Below are positions 31,139 through 39,606 of a stretch of DNA of 64,000 nt, one piece after another. Every line of letters begins with the position of its first letter. Within the stretch, counting starts at the first letter, position 1. The stretch comes from Fusibacter paucivorans (GTDB lineage Bacteria > Bacillota > Clostridia > Peptostreptococcales > Acidaminobacteraceae), in assembly GCF_018390735.1 (NCBI RefSeq), contig NZ_JAHBCL010000005.1, forward strand, positions 62,001-126,000. The letters run 5' to 3'. The notes under the pieces are model-generated. The model worked only from the letters and a program-made list of their open reading frames with translations, did not search any database and had not been told where the DNA came from. The translations under genes were made by a program, and so were the position numbers.

Positions 31139-32674
31139 TTAAAATTCTTTATTGACCCACTGAATAAACTCACGATTATTTCGTGTCGTCAGCATCGTAT
31201 CAATGAGTTTCTCCGTGATTTCTTGGGGATTGAACTTATCAAGGCTCCGTCTCATACGCCAAATGGCTTCAAGTTCCTCCTGCTCAAAGAGGAGTTCTTC
31301 TCGCCGAGTGCCTGAACGCCTGATATCTACAGATGGGAAAATGCGTTTTTCCGTCAGTTTGCGATCCAGCAAAAGTTCCATATTCCCGGTTCCCTTAAAT
31401 TCCTCAAAGATGACATCATCCATGCGCGAACCCGTTTCGATAAGCGCCGTTGCCAAAATCGTGAGCGAGCCGCCTTCTTCTATGTTTCGCGCCGCCCCAA
31501 AGAAGCGCTTTGGCTTGTGAAGGGCATTGGGATCAAGACCACCCGAGAGCGTTTTGCCACTGGAAGGCATGACGAGGTTATAAGCACGTGCCAGCCTTGT
31601 TATGCTGTCGAGCAAAATCACGACATCCTTTTTCTGTTCGACCAGCGCTTTCGCACGGCTCAATACCATCTCCGCAACTTTAATATGATGGGATGGCAAT
31701 TCATCGAATGTACTGTAGACGACATCGGCATTAATCGAACGCTTCATATCCGTCACTTCTTCCGGCCGCTCGTCAATCAGCAAGACAATGAGCTCCACCT
31801 CAGGATAATTGGCACAAATGCTCTTGGCAATCTTTTGAAGCAAAATCGTTTTACCGGACTTTGGCGGCGCGACGATGAGACCGCGCTGCCCTTTACCAAT
31901 TGGCGATACCAGATCAATCAGGCGCATTGCCATTTCCTTGCTTTCACCTTCAAGTCTGAATCTGGACACCGGATACATTGGCGTCAAATCATCAAATTTT
32001 GCCCTTCGAACGTTTGATTGCGGTTTAAACCCGTTGATCTGACTAACATAAAGGAGCGCCCTAAAGCGTTCGCCAGGATTTGGTATACGCGTCACACCCT
32101 TGATCTTATCACCGGTACGCATGGAAAATTTACGAATTTGAGAAGGCGAAACATACACATCCTGTTCACTGGACAGAAAGTTTTCAAATCTTAAAAAGCC
32201 ATAACCCTGCTCAATGATTTCTAGGACGCCTTCAACTTCAAAACGCCCATCTTTTTCAGGTTTAGCGGATTTTGCCGCATGCTCAGAAGTACTTTTATGA
32301 CCGGCAGACGACTTGGTCTGATGCGTTTCATCCGCTGCGGCACCATCGGTTGTATGGCCTGTTGTATCATCGCCTTCCGTATCCTCATCTTCCTCATCTT
32401 CTTCCTCATCATCTTCATAGTCGTCAAAGGATGCAACCCCATAGTCTTCTTCATACTTTGCCGTTTCATATGAATCTTCATCATAATCTTCTGATGCATC
32501 ATTTCGCTCTGAATAGCGGCTTTTTTCAGCCGTTTTTTCTGCTTCGACATTGCCATTGACAATCATGTCGATCAAGTCATCTTTCTTAATTTTTTCAACG
32601 TTTGCAAACCCCATTGCCTTTGCTATTTCACGTAAATCTGCAACTTTTTTCTTCCTTAATACGCGTATATCCAT
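31139..32674 (-). CDS. rho: Transcription termination factor Rho with acidic insert
   Basis: Rho (511 residues) is a hexameric RNA helicase that ends transcription. Order: N-terminal Rho_N helices ('[17 protein letters not shown]', residues ~4-40), a low-complexity acidic stretch (about residues 45-150, rich in Asp, Glu, Ser and Thr with a run [12 protein letters not shown]), the RNA-binding cold-shock fold with '[20 protein letters not shown]', Walker A '[17 protein letters not shown]', Walker B '[17 protein letters not shown]' and the R-loop '[23 protein letters not shown]'. The insert between Rho_N and the RNA-binding fold varies among bacteria and here is strongly negative. GAGG precedes the ATG by 7 nt. 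Confidence 0.97.
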   Translation of the reverse strand: MDIRVLRKKKVADLREIAKAMGFANVEKIKKDDLIDMIVNGNVEAEKTAEKSRYSERNDASEDYDEDSYETAKYEEDYGVASFDDYEDDEEEDEEDEDTEGDDTTGHTTDGAAADETHQTKSSAGHKSTSEHAAKSAKPEKDGRFEVEGVLEIIEQGYGFLRFENFLSSEQDVYVSPSQIRKFSMRTGDKIKGVTRIPNPGERFRALLYVSQINGFKPQSNVRRAKFDDLTPMYPVSRFRLEGESKEMAMRLIDLVSPIGKGQRGLIVAPPKSGKTILLQKIAKSICANYPEVELIVLLIDERPEEVTDMKRSINADVVYSTFDELPSHHIKVAEMVLSRAKALVEQKKDVVILLDSITRLARAYNLVMPSSGKTLSGGLDPNALHKPKRFFGAARNIEEGGSLTILATALIETGSRMDDVIFEEFKGTGNMELLLDRKLTEKRIFPSVDIRRSGTRREELLFEQEELEAIWRMRRSLDKFNPQEITEKLIDTMLTTRNNREFIQWVNKEF

Positions 32675-33230
32675 CTTAATCCTCACTATGTTTATCAGTC
32701 GTGCTTTATCACTACTTTGACTTTTCAGCCATATTCTTTCCGCCTTAACACCTGGTTTCAAGCCTTTCCAATCTCACTAAAATTATGTATCCATGCCGAA
32801 ATGCCACACCAGGCCTGCATTACCATGTCGTGTACACAGATAGACGCAAGGCGATAAAGCCGTCTGTCATTCTCTGCGGCAATTCCGTTAAATCTTTTTT
32901 TACCAATTGTCCTAATTTTCGGGTAATGATTCAAGAACATTCATATGTCTTAAAGAGTGTTGGTTCCTTTATGATATAGAAATCAATAGAAGTGTCTCTA
33001 AGAGTATCTGATAAAACCGCTGGTGCCGTCACCATCAGACCCTCTTGTGCAAAACAGGTGCACCTTAGCGTTTTTCAACGTTTTCAGATGATGCCTTAAG
33101 TCTAACACAAATCCGCTGTAGACGCAAAGAATTATTAAACTGCTATCCCCAGATACAGGTTTTATGTTATATTTAGATGAGACAAACATGCACAATCGCA
33201 TGGCAATACACTCAACGGATTAGGTGGCAA
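32675..33230. other. Non-coding divergent region between rho and the transglutaminase-like gene
   Basis: This 556-bp stretch separates two divergent genes. No convincing coding frame, RNA family or strong promoter was found. The minus-strand frame of 60 codons ending at 32758 has no ribosome binding site. Weak -10-like AT-rich boxes exist for both directions. A small GGTGACGGCACC hairpin lies near 33025-33036. Confidence 0.4.
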
Positions 33231-35063
33231 ATGAAACGAAAGCTATTTGGATGCATCTTCTGGATGCTCTTATTGATATGGATAACAATTCCAAACTTCG
33301 CCGCACGTTACCCTGTGAGACGGGCTGTTCCCGTACCAGACGGCGTCACAACTTACGCCAGCGTGCTGCTTGACGGCGCACCGCTCAACTTTGACGATGC
33401 ACCGATTGCGCTTAACGATGATATTTTCGTCCCCGCGACGCAGCTTTATACGATCTTGGGGATTCAAACGTATTGGTTTGAAGATACCGGCGAATTTGTC
33501 GGTTACCGAGATAATACGTTCATCAAGTTTAAGATGAACAGCGATATCGTTTCTGTCAATGGTCGTGCCATGAAAATGAAAACGCCTGCATTTATGCGTA
33601 ACGACATCCAGTTTGTACCGATGAAGATCATCGCCGAGGCTTTCAGCATGACCTATGACTACGATCAGACGACGCATACGCTGTCTCTTGATTTCCGGGA
33701 AAACATCTACCAGTATAAACAAATTGGATTCCGCCAATATAAAAAAATTACGACGACCAACTGGGGAATCAGTTATTTTATTCCCGAATACTGGGAATCA
33801 CTTGAAGGCAATACCAATGCTTATGGCGTTGCCAACGATTTCGAGACCTACGCGATTACCCCGCAAGTCTTGCCGTTGGATTCCAGCTTTAACCGCAACA
33901 TTCTCGCGGCAGCTCTTGAAAAAAACATGCGTTATACCTATGGCAAAGCCATTGATTTTGACGAGACTCAACTCTCTGTCTACAATAGTTTTCTCTGCTC
34001 GCAAACCGACTATGATTTAACCATAGACGGCCGTGCCTATAAGGGCATTCTTTATATATTCTTTGAAAATAATATCGGCTATGCATTTGACTGTCTATAC
34101 GATGCTGAAAACAGTCTTTATGAGGGTGAAGGCATTTTTAATGCCGTCATGGATACATTCCAGATCAGCAAGATTACCATTGATGAAAACGCAGAGCACT
34201 ATATTGAACTCAATAAATTCTTCGAATACCGAACCGTGCTGGCTGCACCGATTTATTCTAATATGATGGTCGACGGTCAATTCCACTTTGAAGGTGATGT
34301 TGCAAACAACGACGATAACCGATTGAAGGGTTATCACATCGTCATTACAAAGGCTGATGAAACAGTTGCCTATTATGCCCCGCTGATGGCCGATCATTTC
34401 AGCGCTTCTGTGCCGCTCCCCTTTGGCGTCGGCAAACACGATATCAGCATTTATGTCGATGAGCTCTCAGATATGCCCGAGCAGACAAAGACCAGTGACC
34501 TTTCGCTTGACGATTACATTGAAGAGGTTATTACAGACGACGATGAAAGCGCTCCCGAAGATTTAATTATGCGCTTTAGCATTATCAACACTTCAGATGA
34601 TGAGAACAAGTACTTGCTGCCATCAAACTACATTGATTTTGACAACAATGACGTCTACACCATTGCCAATTCTATTACTTATGATCAAACAAGTGAATAT
34701 GGCAAAGCAAAAGCCGTCTATTTGTGGGTTTTAAAAAATTATGCCTATTCGGAAGATGCATCCAACCAAATCATTTATACTGCACATCAAATGCTCGGCT
34801 ACCGTGACGGCAGCGACTTTGAACTCACGCTGCTGTATGCCGGGCTGTTGAGAGCCCTTGATATTCAATCGCGTGTTGTTCGCGGCACATCCGAAGATTA
34901 TTCGCACTATTGGGTTGAAGTCTATTTAAATGGAAAGTGGATCGTCACGGATATTGCGTCCGATGTGATGAGCAAAAACATTTTCAGTACACAGAAATAT
35001 TTTGATATCGACCGTACACTGCACGGATCGCAGTATGAAAAAACGGAACTCCTGCCATTCTAA
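33231..35063 (+). CDS. Exported protein: copper-amine-oxidase-like N-domain plus transglutaminase-like domain
   Basis: A 610-residue protein with a signal peptide (MKRKLFGCIFWMLLLIWITI, then NFAARYP). Residues ~35-160 form a Cu_amine_oxidN1 stalk domain ('PIALNDDIFVPATQLYTIL', 'AFMRNDIQFVPMKIIAEAFSM'), common in secreted clostridial wall proteins. Middle domains are beta-rich and unassigned. The C-terminus (about 470-600) is transglutaminase-like: 'AKAVYLWVLKNYAYSEDA', 'LLYAGLLRALDIQSRVVRG' and 'SHYWVEVYLNGKWIVTDIA' keep the His and Asp positions, but alignment by eye puts Asp, not Cys, at the nucleophile position (RDGSDF). The domain may therefore be non-catalytic and bind peptide or wall. 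AGGTGG precedes the ATG. Confidence 0.8.
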   Translation: MKRKLFGCIFWMLLLIWITIPNFAARYPVRRAVPVPDGVTTYASVLLDGAPLNFDDAPIALNDDIFVPATQLYTILGIQTYWFEDTGEFVGYRDNTFIKFKMNSDIVSVNGRAMKMKTPAFMRNDIQFVPMKIIAEAFSMTYDYDQTTHTLSLDFRENIYQYKQIGFRQYKKITTTNWGISYFIPEYWESLEGNTNAYGVANDFETYAITPQVLPLDSSFNRNILAAALEKNMRYTYGKAIDFDETQLSVYNSFLCSQTDYDLTIDGRAYKGILYIFFENNIGYAFDCLYDAENSLYEGEGIFNAVMDTFQISKITIDENAEHYIELNKFFEYRTVLAAPIYSNMMVDGQFHFEGDVANNDDNRLKGYHIVITKADETVAYYAPLMADHFSASVPLPFGVGKHDISIYVDELSDMPEQTKTSDLSLDDYIEEVITDDDESAPEDLIMRFSIINTSDDENKYLLPSNYIDFDNNDVYTIANSITYDQTSEYGKAKAVYLWVLKNYAYSEDASNQIIYTAHQMLGYRDGSDFELTLLYAGLLRALDIQSRVVRGTSEDYSHYWVEVYLNGKWIVTDIASDVMSKNIFSTQKYFDIDRTLHGSQYEKTELLPF

Positions 35064-35078
35064 GCGGGAGTTCCGTTT
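35041..35078. terminator. Bidirectional terminator shared by two convergent genes
   Basis: AAACGGAACTCC and GGAGTTCCGTTT form a perfect 12-bp stem with a 14-nt loop that includes the stop codon of the plus-strand gene. On the minus strand it is followed by a T-run (for lysR); on the plus strand by TAATATT, so termination there is probably weaker. Confidence 0.85.
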
Positions 35079-35149
35079 AATATTAATCGTATTAATCACT
35101 TTTTTAACGCTTGCAATTGAAGACGCACTGCATCGCGCGCTCTTCAATA

Positions 35150-36052
35150 CTACGCCATTGTCTTAAGCAATGTGGGATCTGCGTAACGCTCAATGATAAA
35201 ATCGCGCATTTTTTTGACAGCAGGTGCCATGTAGCGATCTTCCATCCAATACATTGAAATCGTTCTATTGAACTCCGGATTTTCAATTCGCAAAACAGCA
35301 ACGTTTCGCTGATCCAGTGCCGGCAGCGTCGGGATGACCGAGATGCCAAAGTCCATTGAAACATACGTAATTGCCGCACTGCACTCTTCAACTTCCATAA
35401 CGATATTCGGTTTGATTTTTTTCTGTTTAAACACTTTATCAACCATGCCCCTTAGCCCGCTGTGATCATTAAGCAGAACATATGGTTCTTCCTTTGTCTC
35501 TTCGATGCGAATACTTTTCCGTCCTGCCAGCGGGTGAGTCTTTGGAACGATTAAATAAAGCTCCTGCCGAAGAATCGGCACAGAAGCAAAATCGTCCTTC
35601 GTCTGTGTGCAAAATGCCAAATCAACTTTACCGTTTACCAGATCACTCATGATGTAATTATTCAAATTCTGTGTGAGCGCAATATCAATTGCCTTGTTTT
35701 CAGGATCTTTATAAAAATCCTGCATGATACTTGGCAAAAGATTTGAACTCAGACTATAGATATACCCAAGGTAAATACTGCCCTCTCGTGGGTCGACCAT
35801 GTGCTGTACATGTTTCACGCCTTCATCCAGTTTATCCAGCGATTCTTCAACATAGGTTAAGAACGCTTCACCAAAACGGCTAATTTGGATCTTTTTCCCC
35901 TTTTTAATAAACAAGGGCATCTGCAATTCTTTTTCGAGCTCCGAAATAGCATAACTAAGGGTAGGCTGTGAAATGAAAAGCTGTTCCGAAGCCTTGGTAT
36001 AATGTTGTACCTTCGCGAGCACGCGAAAATACTGCAATTGTTGTAAGGTCAT
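35150..36052 (-). CDS. LysR-family transcriptional regulator
   Basis: A 300-residue LysR-type regulator. The N-terminal winged helix-turn-helix 'MTLQQLQYFRVLAKVQHYTKASEQLFISQPTLSYAISELEKEL' is standard, and residues ~90-290 form the periplasmic-binding-like effector domain ('GSIYLGYIYSLSSNLLP', 'KVDLAFCT'). GGAGG precedes the ATG by 7 nt. Unlike typical LysR genes it is not divergent from its neighbour but lies downstream of kal-kce on the same strand, with its own promoter. It may control kal-kce; effector unknown. Confidence 0.92.
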   Translation of the reverse strand: MTLQQLQYFRVLAKVQHYTKASEQLFISQPTLSYAISELEKELQMPLFIKKGKKIQISRFGEAFLTYVEESLDKLDEGVKHVQHMVDPREGSIYLGYIYSLSSNLLPSIMQDFYKDPENKAIDIALTQNLNNYIMSDLVNGKVDLAFCTQTKDDFASVPILRQELYLIVPKTHPLAGRKSIRIEETKEEPYVLLNDHSGLRGMVDKVFKQKKIKPNIVMEVEECSAAITYVSMDFGISVIPTLPALDQRNVAVLRIENPEFNRTISMYWMEDRYMAPAVKKMRDFIIERYADPTLLKTMA

Positions 36053-36160
36053 AATTGCCTCCTCAGCATTACCCTATTAGCCGCAAGATCTGCAAAGATA
36101 TTCCTATACGGCATTTCTTCATATTTTACGACTGTCTTTCAAATAATGATAATAACCTAT

Positions 36161-36189
36161 ATTATAAACGAAATTTAACATTTTGTGAA
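36161..36189 (-). promoter_or_regulatory. Sigma-A promoter of lysR
   Basis: TTCACA and a perfect TATAAT are separated by 17 bp on the minus strand, 108 bp before the lysR start codon. Confidence 0.72.
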
Positions 36190-36290
36190 TTTCAATCTTT
36201 ACAAACAGATGGGAAAATTTATGCTGGAACGGCTCATTTGAATGCTAAAGTCCACTTGATGCGCTCACTTGACAGACTGATAACCTACTA

Positions 36291-36344
36291 AAAAGAGAAA
36301 ATGCCGGCAATTGCACGTACGCTGTTCTACGTGTGCTGCCGACA
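36291..36344 (-). terminator. Terminator-like hairpin after kce
   Basis: On the minus strand TGTCGGCA pairs with TGCCGGCA (one wobble), with an inner GCAC/GTGC helix, followed by TTTTCTCTTTTT. It lies about 85 nt after the kce stop. Confidence 0.6.
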
Positions 36345-36426
36345 CTTAAATGCGATTAGATCCTAACTGCTGCGTGAAGAAAATACCGCTTAATCTTATA
36401 GAGCTACTTAATCACTGGCCATTTCT

Positions 36427-37245
36427 TTAACGCTCACGAATCTGTAAAATTTGACGGGCCTCTTCAGGCGTTGCCACCGGGCGCCCCAATTCTTTCGCCA
36501 GACGGACAATGCGTTTAACGAAATCAGCATTGGATGTTGCCAGCACACCTTTTTCCAGATAGACATTATCTTCGAAACCAACGCGAACGTGACCACCGAG
36601 AATGATCCCCATAACAGCCAGCGGCAGCTGCGCACGACCAATACCGGCAACTGTCCACGTCGCATCCTTCGGCAGCTGCCCGACCATGTACATAAGATCT
36701 TCCGGCGTCCCAGGGCAGGCTCCGGGAACCCCGAGCACCATATCAAAATGAAGCGGTGTTTTCAACAGTCCCTGCCGCTGTAAACGAATAGCATTTTGAA
36801 TCATGCCCCGCTCAAATACTTCGAGCTCCGGTTTGATTTCCAAATCAAGCATCTTTTCTGCCAGCTCTTTCATAAATGGCGCCGTATTGACAAAGACATC
36901 ATCACCGAAATTACAGGTTCCGCAGCTCAACGTTGCCATTTCCGGCTTTAGCAGCAGCGGCTGCATTCGCTGTTCAAAAGTATGCCAGACAGCGCCGCCA
37001 GTGGTTGGCTGAATAATCACCGGACACCGCGCCTGAATTTCCGAAACAATTTCACGATACATCTCAATTGCTTGCGTTGGTTCTCCCTGCGCTGTTCGGG
37101 CGTGCACGTGGACAATTGAAGCGCCTGCCTGATAACAGGCCAAAGCTTCCTCGGCGATTTCCACCGGCGTCAGCGGTAAATTCGGCTGCTGCTCACGTGT
37201 CACTTCGGCACCGGTCAGTGCCGCTGTTATTATCAGCTTTTCCAT
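36427..37245 (-). CDS. kce: 3-keto-5-aminohexanoate cleavage enzyme (BKACE family)
   Basis: Kce is a zinc enzyme of lysine fermentation: 3-keto-5-aminohexanoate plus acetyl-CoA gives acetoacetate and 3-aminobutyryl-CoA. The 272-residue protein shows the family residues Glu14 ('LTGAEVTREQQP'), the zinc pair His46 and His48 ('ASIVHVHAR'), 'IIQPTTGG' near 78, and 'GGHVRVGFEDNVYLEKG' with Arg221, Glu225 and Asp226. Its substrate is supported by kal directly upstream. BKACE relatives act on other beta-keto acids, so specificity is not proven by sequence alone. GGAAGGAG precedes the ATG. Genes kamA, kamDE and kdd of the same pathway are not in this window. Confidence 0.92.
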   Translation of the reverse strand: MEKLIITAALTGAEVTREQQPNLPLTPVEIAEEALACYQAGASIVHVHARTAQGEPTQAIEMYREIVSEIQARCPVIIQPTTGGAVWHTFEQRMQPLLLKPEMATLSCGTCNFGDDVFVNTAPFMKELAEKMLDLEIKPELEVFERGMIQNAIRLQRQGLLKTPLHFDMVLGVPGACPGTPEDLMYMVGQLPKDATWTVAGIGRAQLPLAVMGIILGGHVRVGFEDNVYLEKGVLATSNADFVKRIVRLAKELGRPVATPEEARQILQIRER

Positions 37246-37270
37246 GATTTCGCTCCTTCCAGCCTTATTG

Positions 37271-37330
37271 TTTATAGGCTTAGACACCCTAAATAGACCT
37301 CTTGTCGCGGGTGTTGCTTCCGCCTATAAA
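37271..37330 (-). promoter_or_regulatory. Structured kal-kce intercistronic element
   Basis: In the 149-nt gap between kal and kce, TTTATAGGC and GCCTATAAA form a perfect 9-bp inverted repeat, and inside it ACACCC and GGGTGT form a second helix. The RNA would fold into a two-tier stem with a ~19-nt apical loop. No T-run follows it, so it is not an ordinary terminator. It may tune kce expression or protect an mRNA end; I do not recognise the family. Confidence 0.4.
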
Positions 37331-37394
37331 AACGCTTTGTATTTTAATTTAACGATTGAACTTCTCGTCAATCGGCTGCTTTCAACTGCCATGG

Positions 37395-37784
37395 TTATTG
37401 ATTACGCTGCTTCTCCTTTGTCACAACGCATGTCCCGGATGCACGGCAAACGACAATTGGCGTTTCAAGTACATCGCAGGCCGAATCATTAATGTCAGGT
37501 CTCGGTACGATTACCTTTCTCGCTTCAAAAACCATTTTTCTGGATGAATTCCCGACGGAAACAATTTCACCTTCCGCTTCGATGTATTCCCCTGCATAAA
37601 CCGGCGCTAAAAACTCAACGTTATCATATGCTGCAAACAACCCCTCATCACCATCATTTCGAATGAGCAGCTCCGTTGCAACATCGCCAAATAAGTGAAG
37701 CATTTTCGCACCATCAACCAGATTGCCGCCATAGTGTGCGTCATGCATGGACATTCTTAACCGAATCATTACTTTCTCTGACAT
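37395..37784 (-). CDS. kal: 3-aminobutyryl-CoA ammonia-lyase
   Basis: Kal removes ammonia from L-3-aminobutyryl-CoA to give crotonyl-CoA, the step after Kce in lysine fermentation. This 129-residue single-hotdog-fold protein has the highly conserved segment '[20 protein letters not shown]', then '[20 protein letters not shown]' and '[19 protein letters not shown]', which I recognise as Kal rather than a general thioesterase. AGGAGG lies 6 nt before the ATG; 14 in-frame codons upstream are not used. A TATAAT promoter precedes it. Crotonyl-CoA would then be reduced by the Bcd-EtfAB system encoded 25 kb away. Confidence 0.93.
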   Translation of the reverse strand: MSEKVMIRLRMSMHDAHYGGNLVDGAKMLHLFGDVATELLIRNDGDEGLFAAYDNVEFLAPVYAGEYIEAEGEIVSVGNSSRKMVFEARKVIVPRPDINDSACDVLETPIVVCRASGTCVVTKEKQRNQ

Positions 37785-37841
37785 CTTAGCCTCCTGTGTT
37801 ACAAAAATCGCGCCAATTTTCATCAAATCGGCTCCATACCC

Positions 37842-37870
37842 ATTATATGCTTATTCGAATGCTTTTTAAA
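37842..37870 (-). promoter_or_regulatory. Promoter of kal-kce
   Basis: On the minus strand TTTAAA and a perfect TATAAT are 17 bp apart, 57 bp before the kal start. The -35 overlaps the stop codon of the upstream glycosyltransferase gene. Confidence 0.5.
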
Positions 37871-39224
37871 CCCTTTCCTCACTATATTTCTTCATCTGAG
37901 CCAAAAGGAATTCAAGACCAATTGCAAAACAAATAATCAGCATAAATAATGTAATAAAATTATATCTTGGCTGTCCCTCATAGACAAAATAGACGACTGA
38001 AATAAAAGCGAGATTGATCACGGGCAGCAGCATCGACGGTCTTAATTTCGTATGCTGATTGAAGAGACTTTTTAAGATGCGCCAACTATTCATGAAGACA
38101 AAGAGGCAGCCAAACGTGCTGACAAAGGCCAGTAATATATCGGATACCGCTCTAAGCAGATTTAAGTTTCGCTGATAAGTATACACATCTATGGCTGAGT
38201 CTGTTTCATCATAGGTCAGCGCGTTCATCGTCCAGGCACTGATATCCCATGCACCGCTAAAGTAAGTTGCCTGCGTGCGGATAACGCCTAGTTTTAAGAA
38301 TTCTACAGGATTTTCCACCATCCACGTCTTGGCATAGGGCTTCATCATGACTTCTAAATTTGGCGAAGTCTTTACGGAGGCACCGTGTGCATCAACTTCA
38401 GCATCAATTGCCTCTGCAAGCGCCGCCGGCATTTCAATTTCATGATAATCCATCCACCCGCCGTGAACATTTTGCGCATTATTGTTAATAAAGAGGTTAA
38501 AACCCGAATTATATGAAATCGGTATAAAGCGATGGTATTTCTGATAGTTTCGAATAGACCACGGCATAATTGCCAGCCACATGACACAAAAAACCACCGC
38601 AAATTTCACGATAGCAGCTTTTAAATCTTTTTCCGTTAGCCATGCATAAACGGCAAGCACCAATGGATAGGCCAAGTAAAAAGGTTTTAAAAGTGATAAA
38701 ACGGCTGATAAAAGTCCCAAAATCGGATATTTAACCGTTGGTTTTAAAGAAGTTGTCATCATCATCATGGTAAAGCTTAAAACAAAAGCCGTTACGACTT
38801 CGGTACCGACCACATTGCAGTACGCAATCTGCTGCGGCATAAATGCCATTAAGCCAACGGCCGTCCAAACGGCAAACGGCTTATTATACAAGCGGCGCAT
38901 CAATATGAAAACGAAGAGAATCGTTGCTTCGGACATTGCGATATTAAGTATTTTGGCTACCATGACATCCGTCGTCCCAAGTAATTTAAAGACAACGCCA
39001 AGTGCCGTTGAATACAGCATTCCCTGCCATGCTACCGGATAGCCACCCAGTGTATAACCCTGTCCCGTCGCCACATTAACTGCCAACTGGTAATACGTTT
39101 CAAAATCAAACTGTTGTATCGTCGGTATCTGCGTAATGAACCAGACGCGCACCAGCGTACTGAATACCAGTAAAATGGCTAAAGCCAGCGAAGTTCGTCT
39201 GTTTTCAGCGATCCATGCTTTCAT
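37866..39224 (-). CDS. Membrane glycosyltransferase, GT-C fold (GT39/ArnT-like)
   Basis: A 452-residue polytopic protein with about ten to twelve helices. The first extracytoplasmic loop carries 'PTIQQFDFETYYQLAVNVATGQGYTLGG', with the acidic residue (D/E before the second helix) typical of GT-C transferases that use polyprenyl-phosphate sugars. A 100-residue exported loop near 270-330 is present. It starts inside the gtrA 3' end (20-nt overlap). With the GT2 and GtrA genes upstream it forms a three-component system that would make, flip and transfer a lipid-linked sugar to a wall polymer or protein. Acceptor unknown. Confidence 0.82.
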   Translation of the reverse strand: MKAWIAENRRTSLALAILLVFSTLVRVWFITQIPTIQQFDFETYYQLAVNVATGQGYTLGGYPVAWQGMLYSTALGVVFKLLGTTDVMVAKILNIAMSEATILFVFILMRRLYNKPFAVWTAVGLMAFMPQQIAYCNVVGTEVVTAFVLSFTMMMMTTSLKPTVKYPILGLLSAVLSLLKPFYLAYPLVLAVYAWLTEKDLKAAIVKFAVVFCVMWLAIMPWSIRNYQKYHRFIPISYNSGFNLFINNNAQNVHGGWMDYHEIEMPAALAEAIDAEVDAHGASVKTSPNLEVMMKPYAKTWMVENPVEFLKLGVIRTQATYFSGAWDISAWTMNALTYDETDSAIDVYTYQRNLNLLRAVSDILLAFVSTFGCLFVFMNSWRILKSLFNQHTKLRPSMLLPVINLAFISVVYFVYEGQPRYNFITLFMLIICFAIGLEFLLAQMKKYSEERV

Positions 39225-39606
39225 TTACATCCCCCTTGAAAATCCAAAACTTGCTAATGAGATAGTTTAAAGTAATCACAACGACATTGACTATCAGCTT
39301 TGCAAAGAAAGCATCGAAAGACAATAATTCTATTAAGCCAACCAGCCCCGCAGTTTCCAGAAAAAAAGTAACCAGTCGCGTCCCAAAAAATTTGATAAGT
39401 GCCGCTTTTGAAAGTGACTTTAAAAACACATACCGCGCGTTCGCCCAATAGGCAAAGAGCACCGATAAAACAAATGCCGCCGTCGTCGCAATACCATAAG
39501 CGCTTCCCATGATGAGAAGCGCTTTGTAAGAAACAATATTAATTGCCGTTGTTGCAAATCCGATAACGAGATAGCGAAAACCTTCGCCGACTGGCATCCT
39601 ATTCAT
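39205..39606 (-). CDS. GtrA-family membrane protein
   Basis: A 133-residue GtrA-like protein with four membrane helices ('FRYLVIGFATTAINIVSYKALL', 'GIATTAAFVLSVLFAYWANARYVF', 'FGTRLVTFFLETAGLVGLIELL', 'LIVNVVVITLNYLISKFWIF'). The 'F..N..WVF'-like end 'NYLISKFWIFKG' is family-typical. GtrA proteins are thought to flip undecaprenyl-phosphate sugars. The gene overlaps both neighbours (8 nt with GT2, 20 nt with GT-C). Confidence 0.9.
   Translation of the reverse strand: MNRMPVGEGFRYLVIGFATTAINIVSYKALLIMGSAYGIATTAAFVLSVLFAYWANARYVFLKSLSKAALIKFFGTRLVTFFLETAGLVGLIELLSFDAFFAKLIVNVVVITLNYLISKFWIFKGDVNESMDR

Larger units (their letters stand above)
36053..36426. other. Non-coding region between lysR and kce
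   Basis: This 374-bp stretch holds the lysR promoter and a terminator-like hairpin after kce. Just downstream of the lysR -10 is AATAATGATAATAACC, which resembles part of a Fur box (12 of 19 positions), too weak to call. A plus-strand frame of 78 codons has no ribosome site and is rejected. Confidence 0.4.

Noticed and set aside
32758-32940. Minus-strand 60-codon frame just upstream of rho, possibly a leader peptide
   Set aside because: No ribosome site before the ATG and no codon run that would suggest attenuation of rho.
36139-36160. Fur box near the lysR promoter
   Set aside because: Only 12 of 19 positions match and the second half is missing.
36055-36291. Plus-strand 78-codon frame in the lysR-kce gap
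   Set aside because: No ribosome site, overlaps the lysR promoter, and no recognisable protein features.
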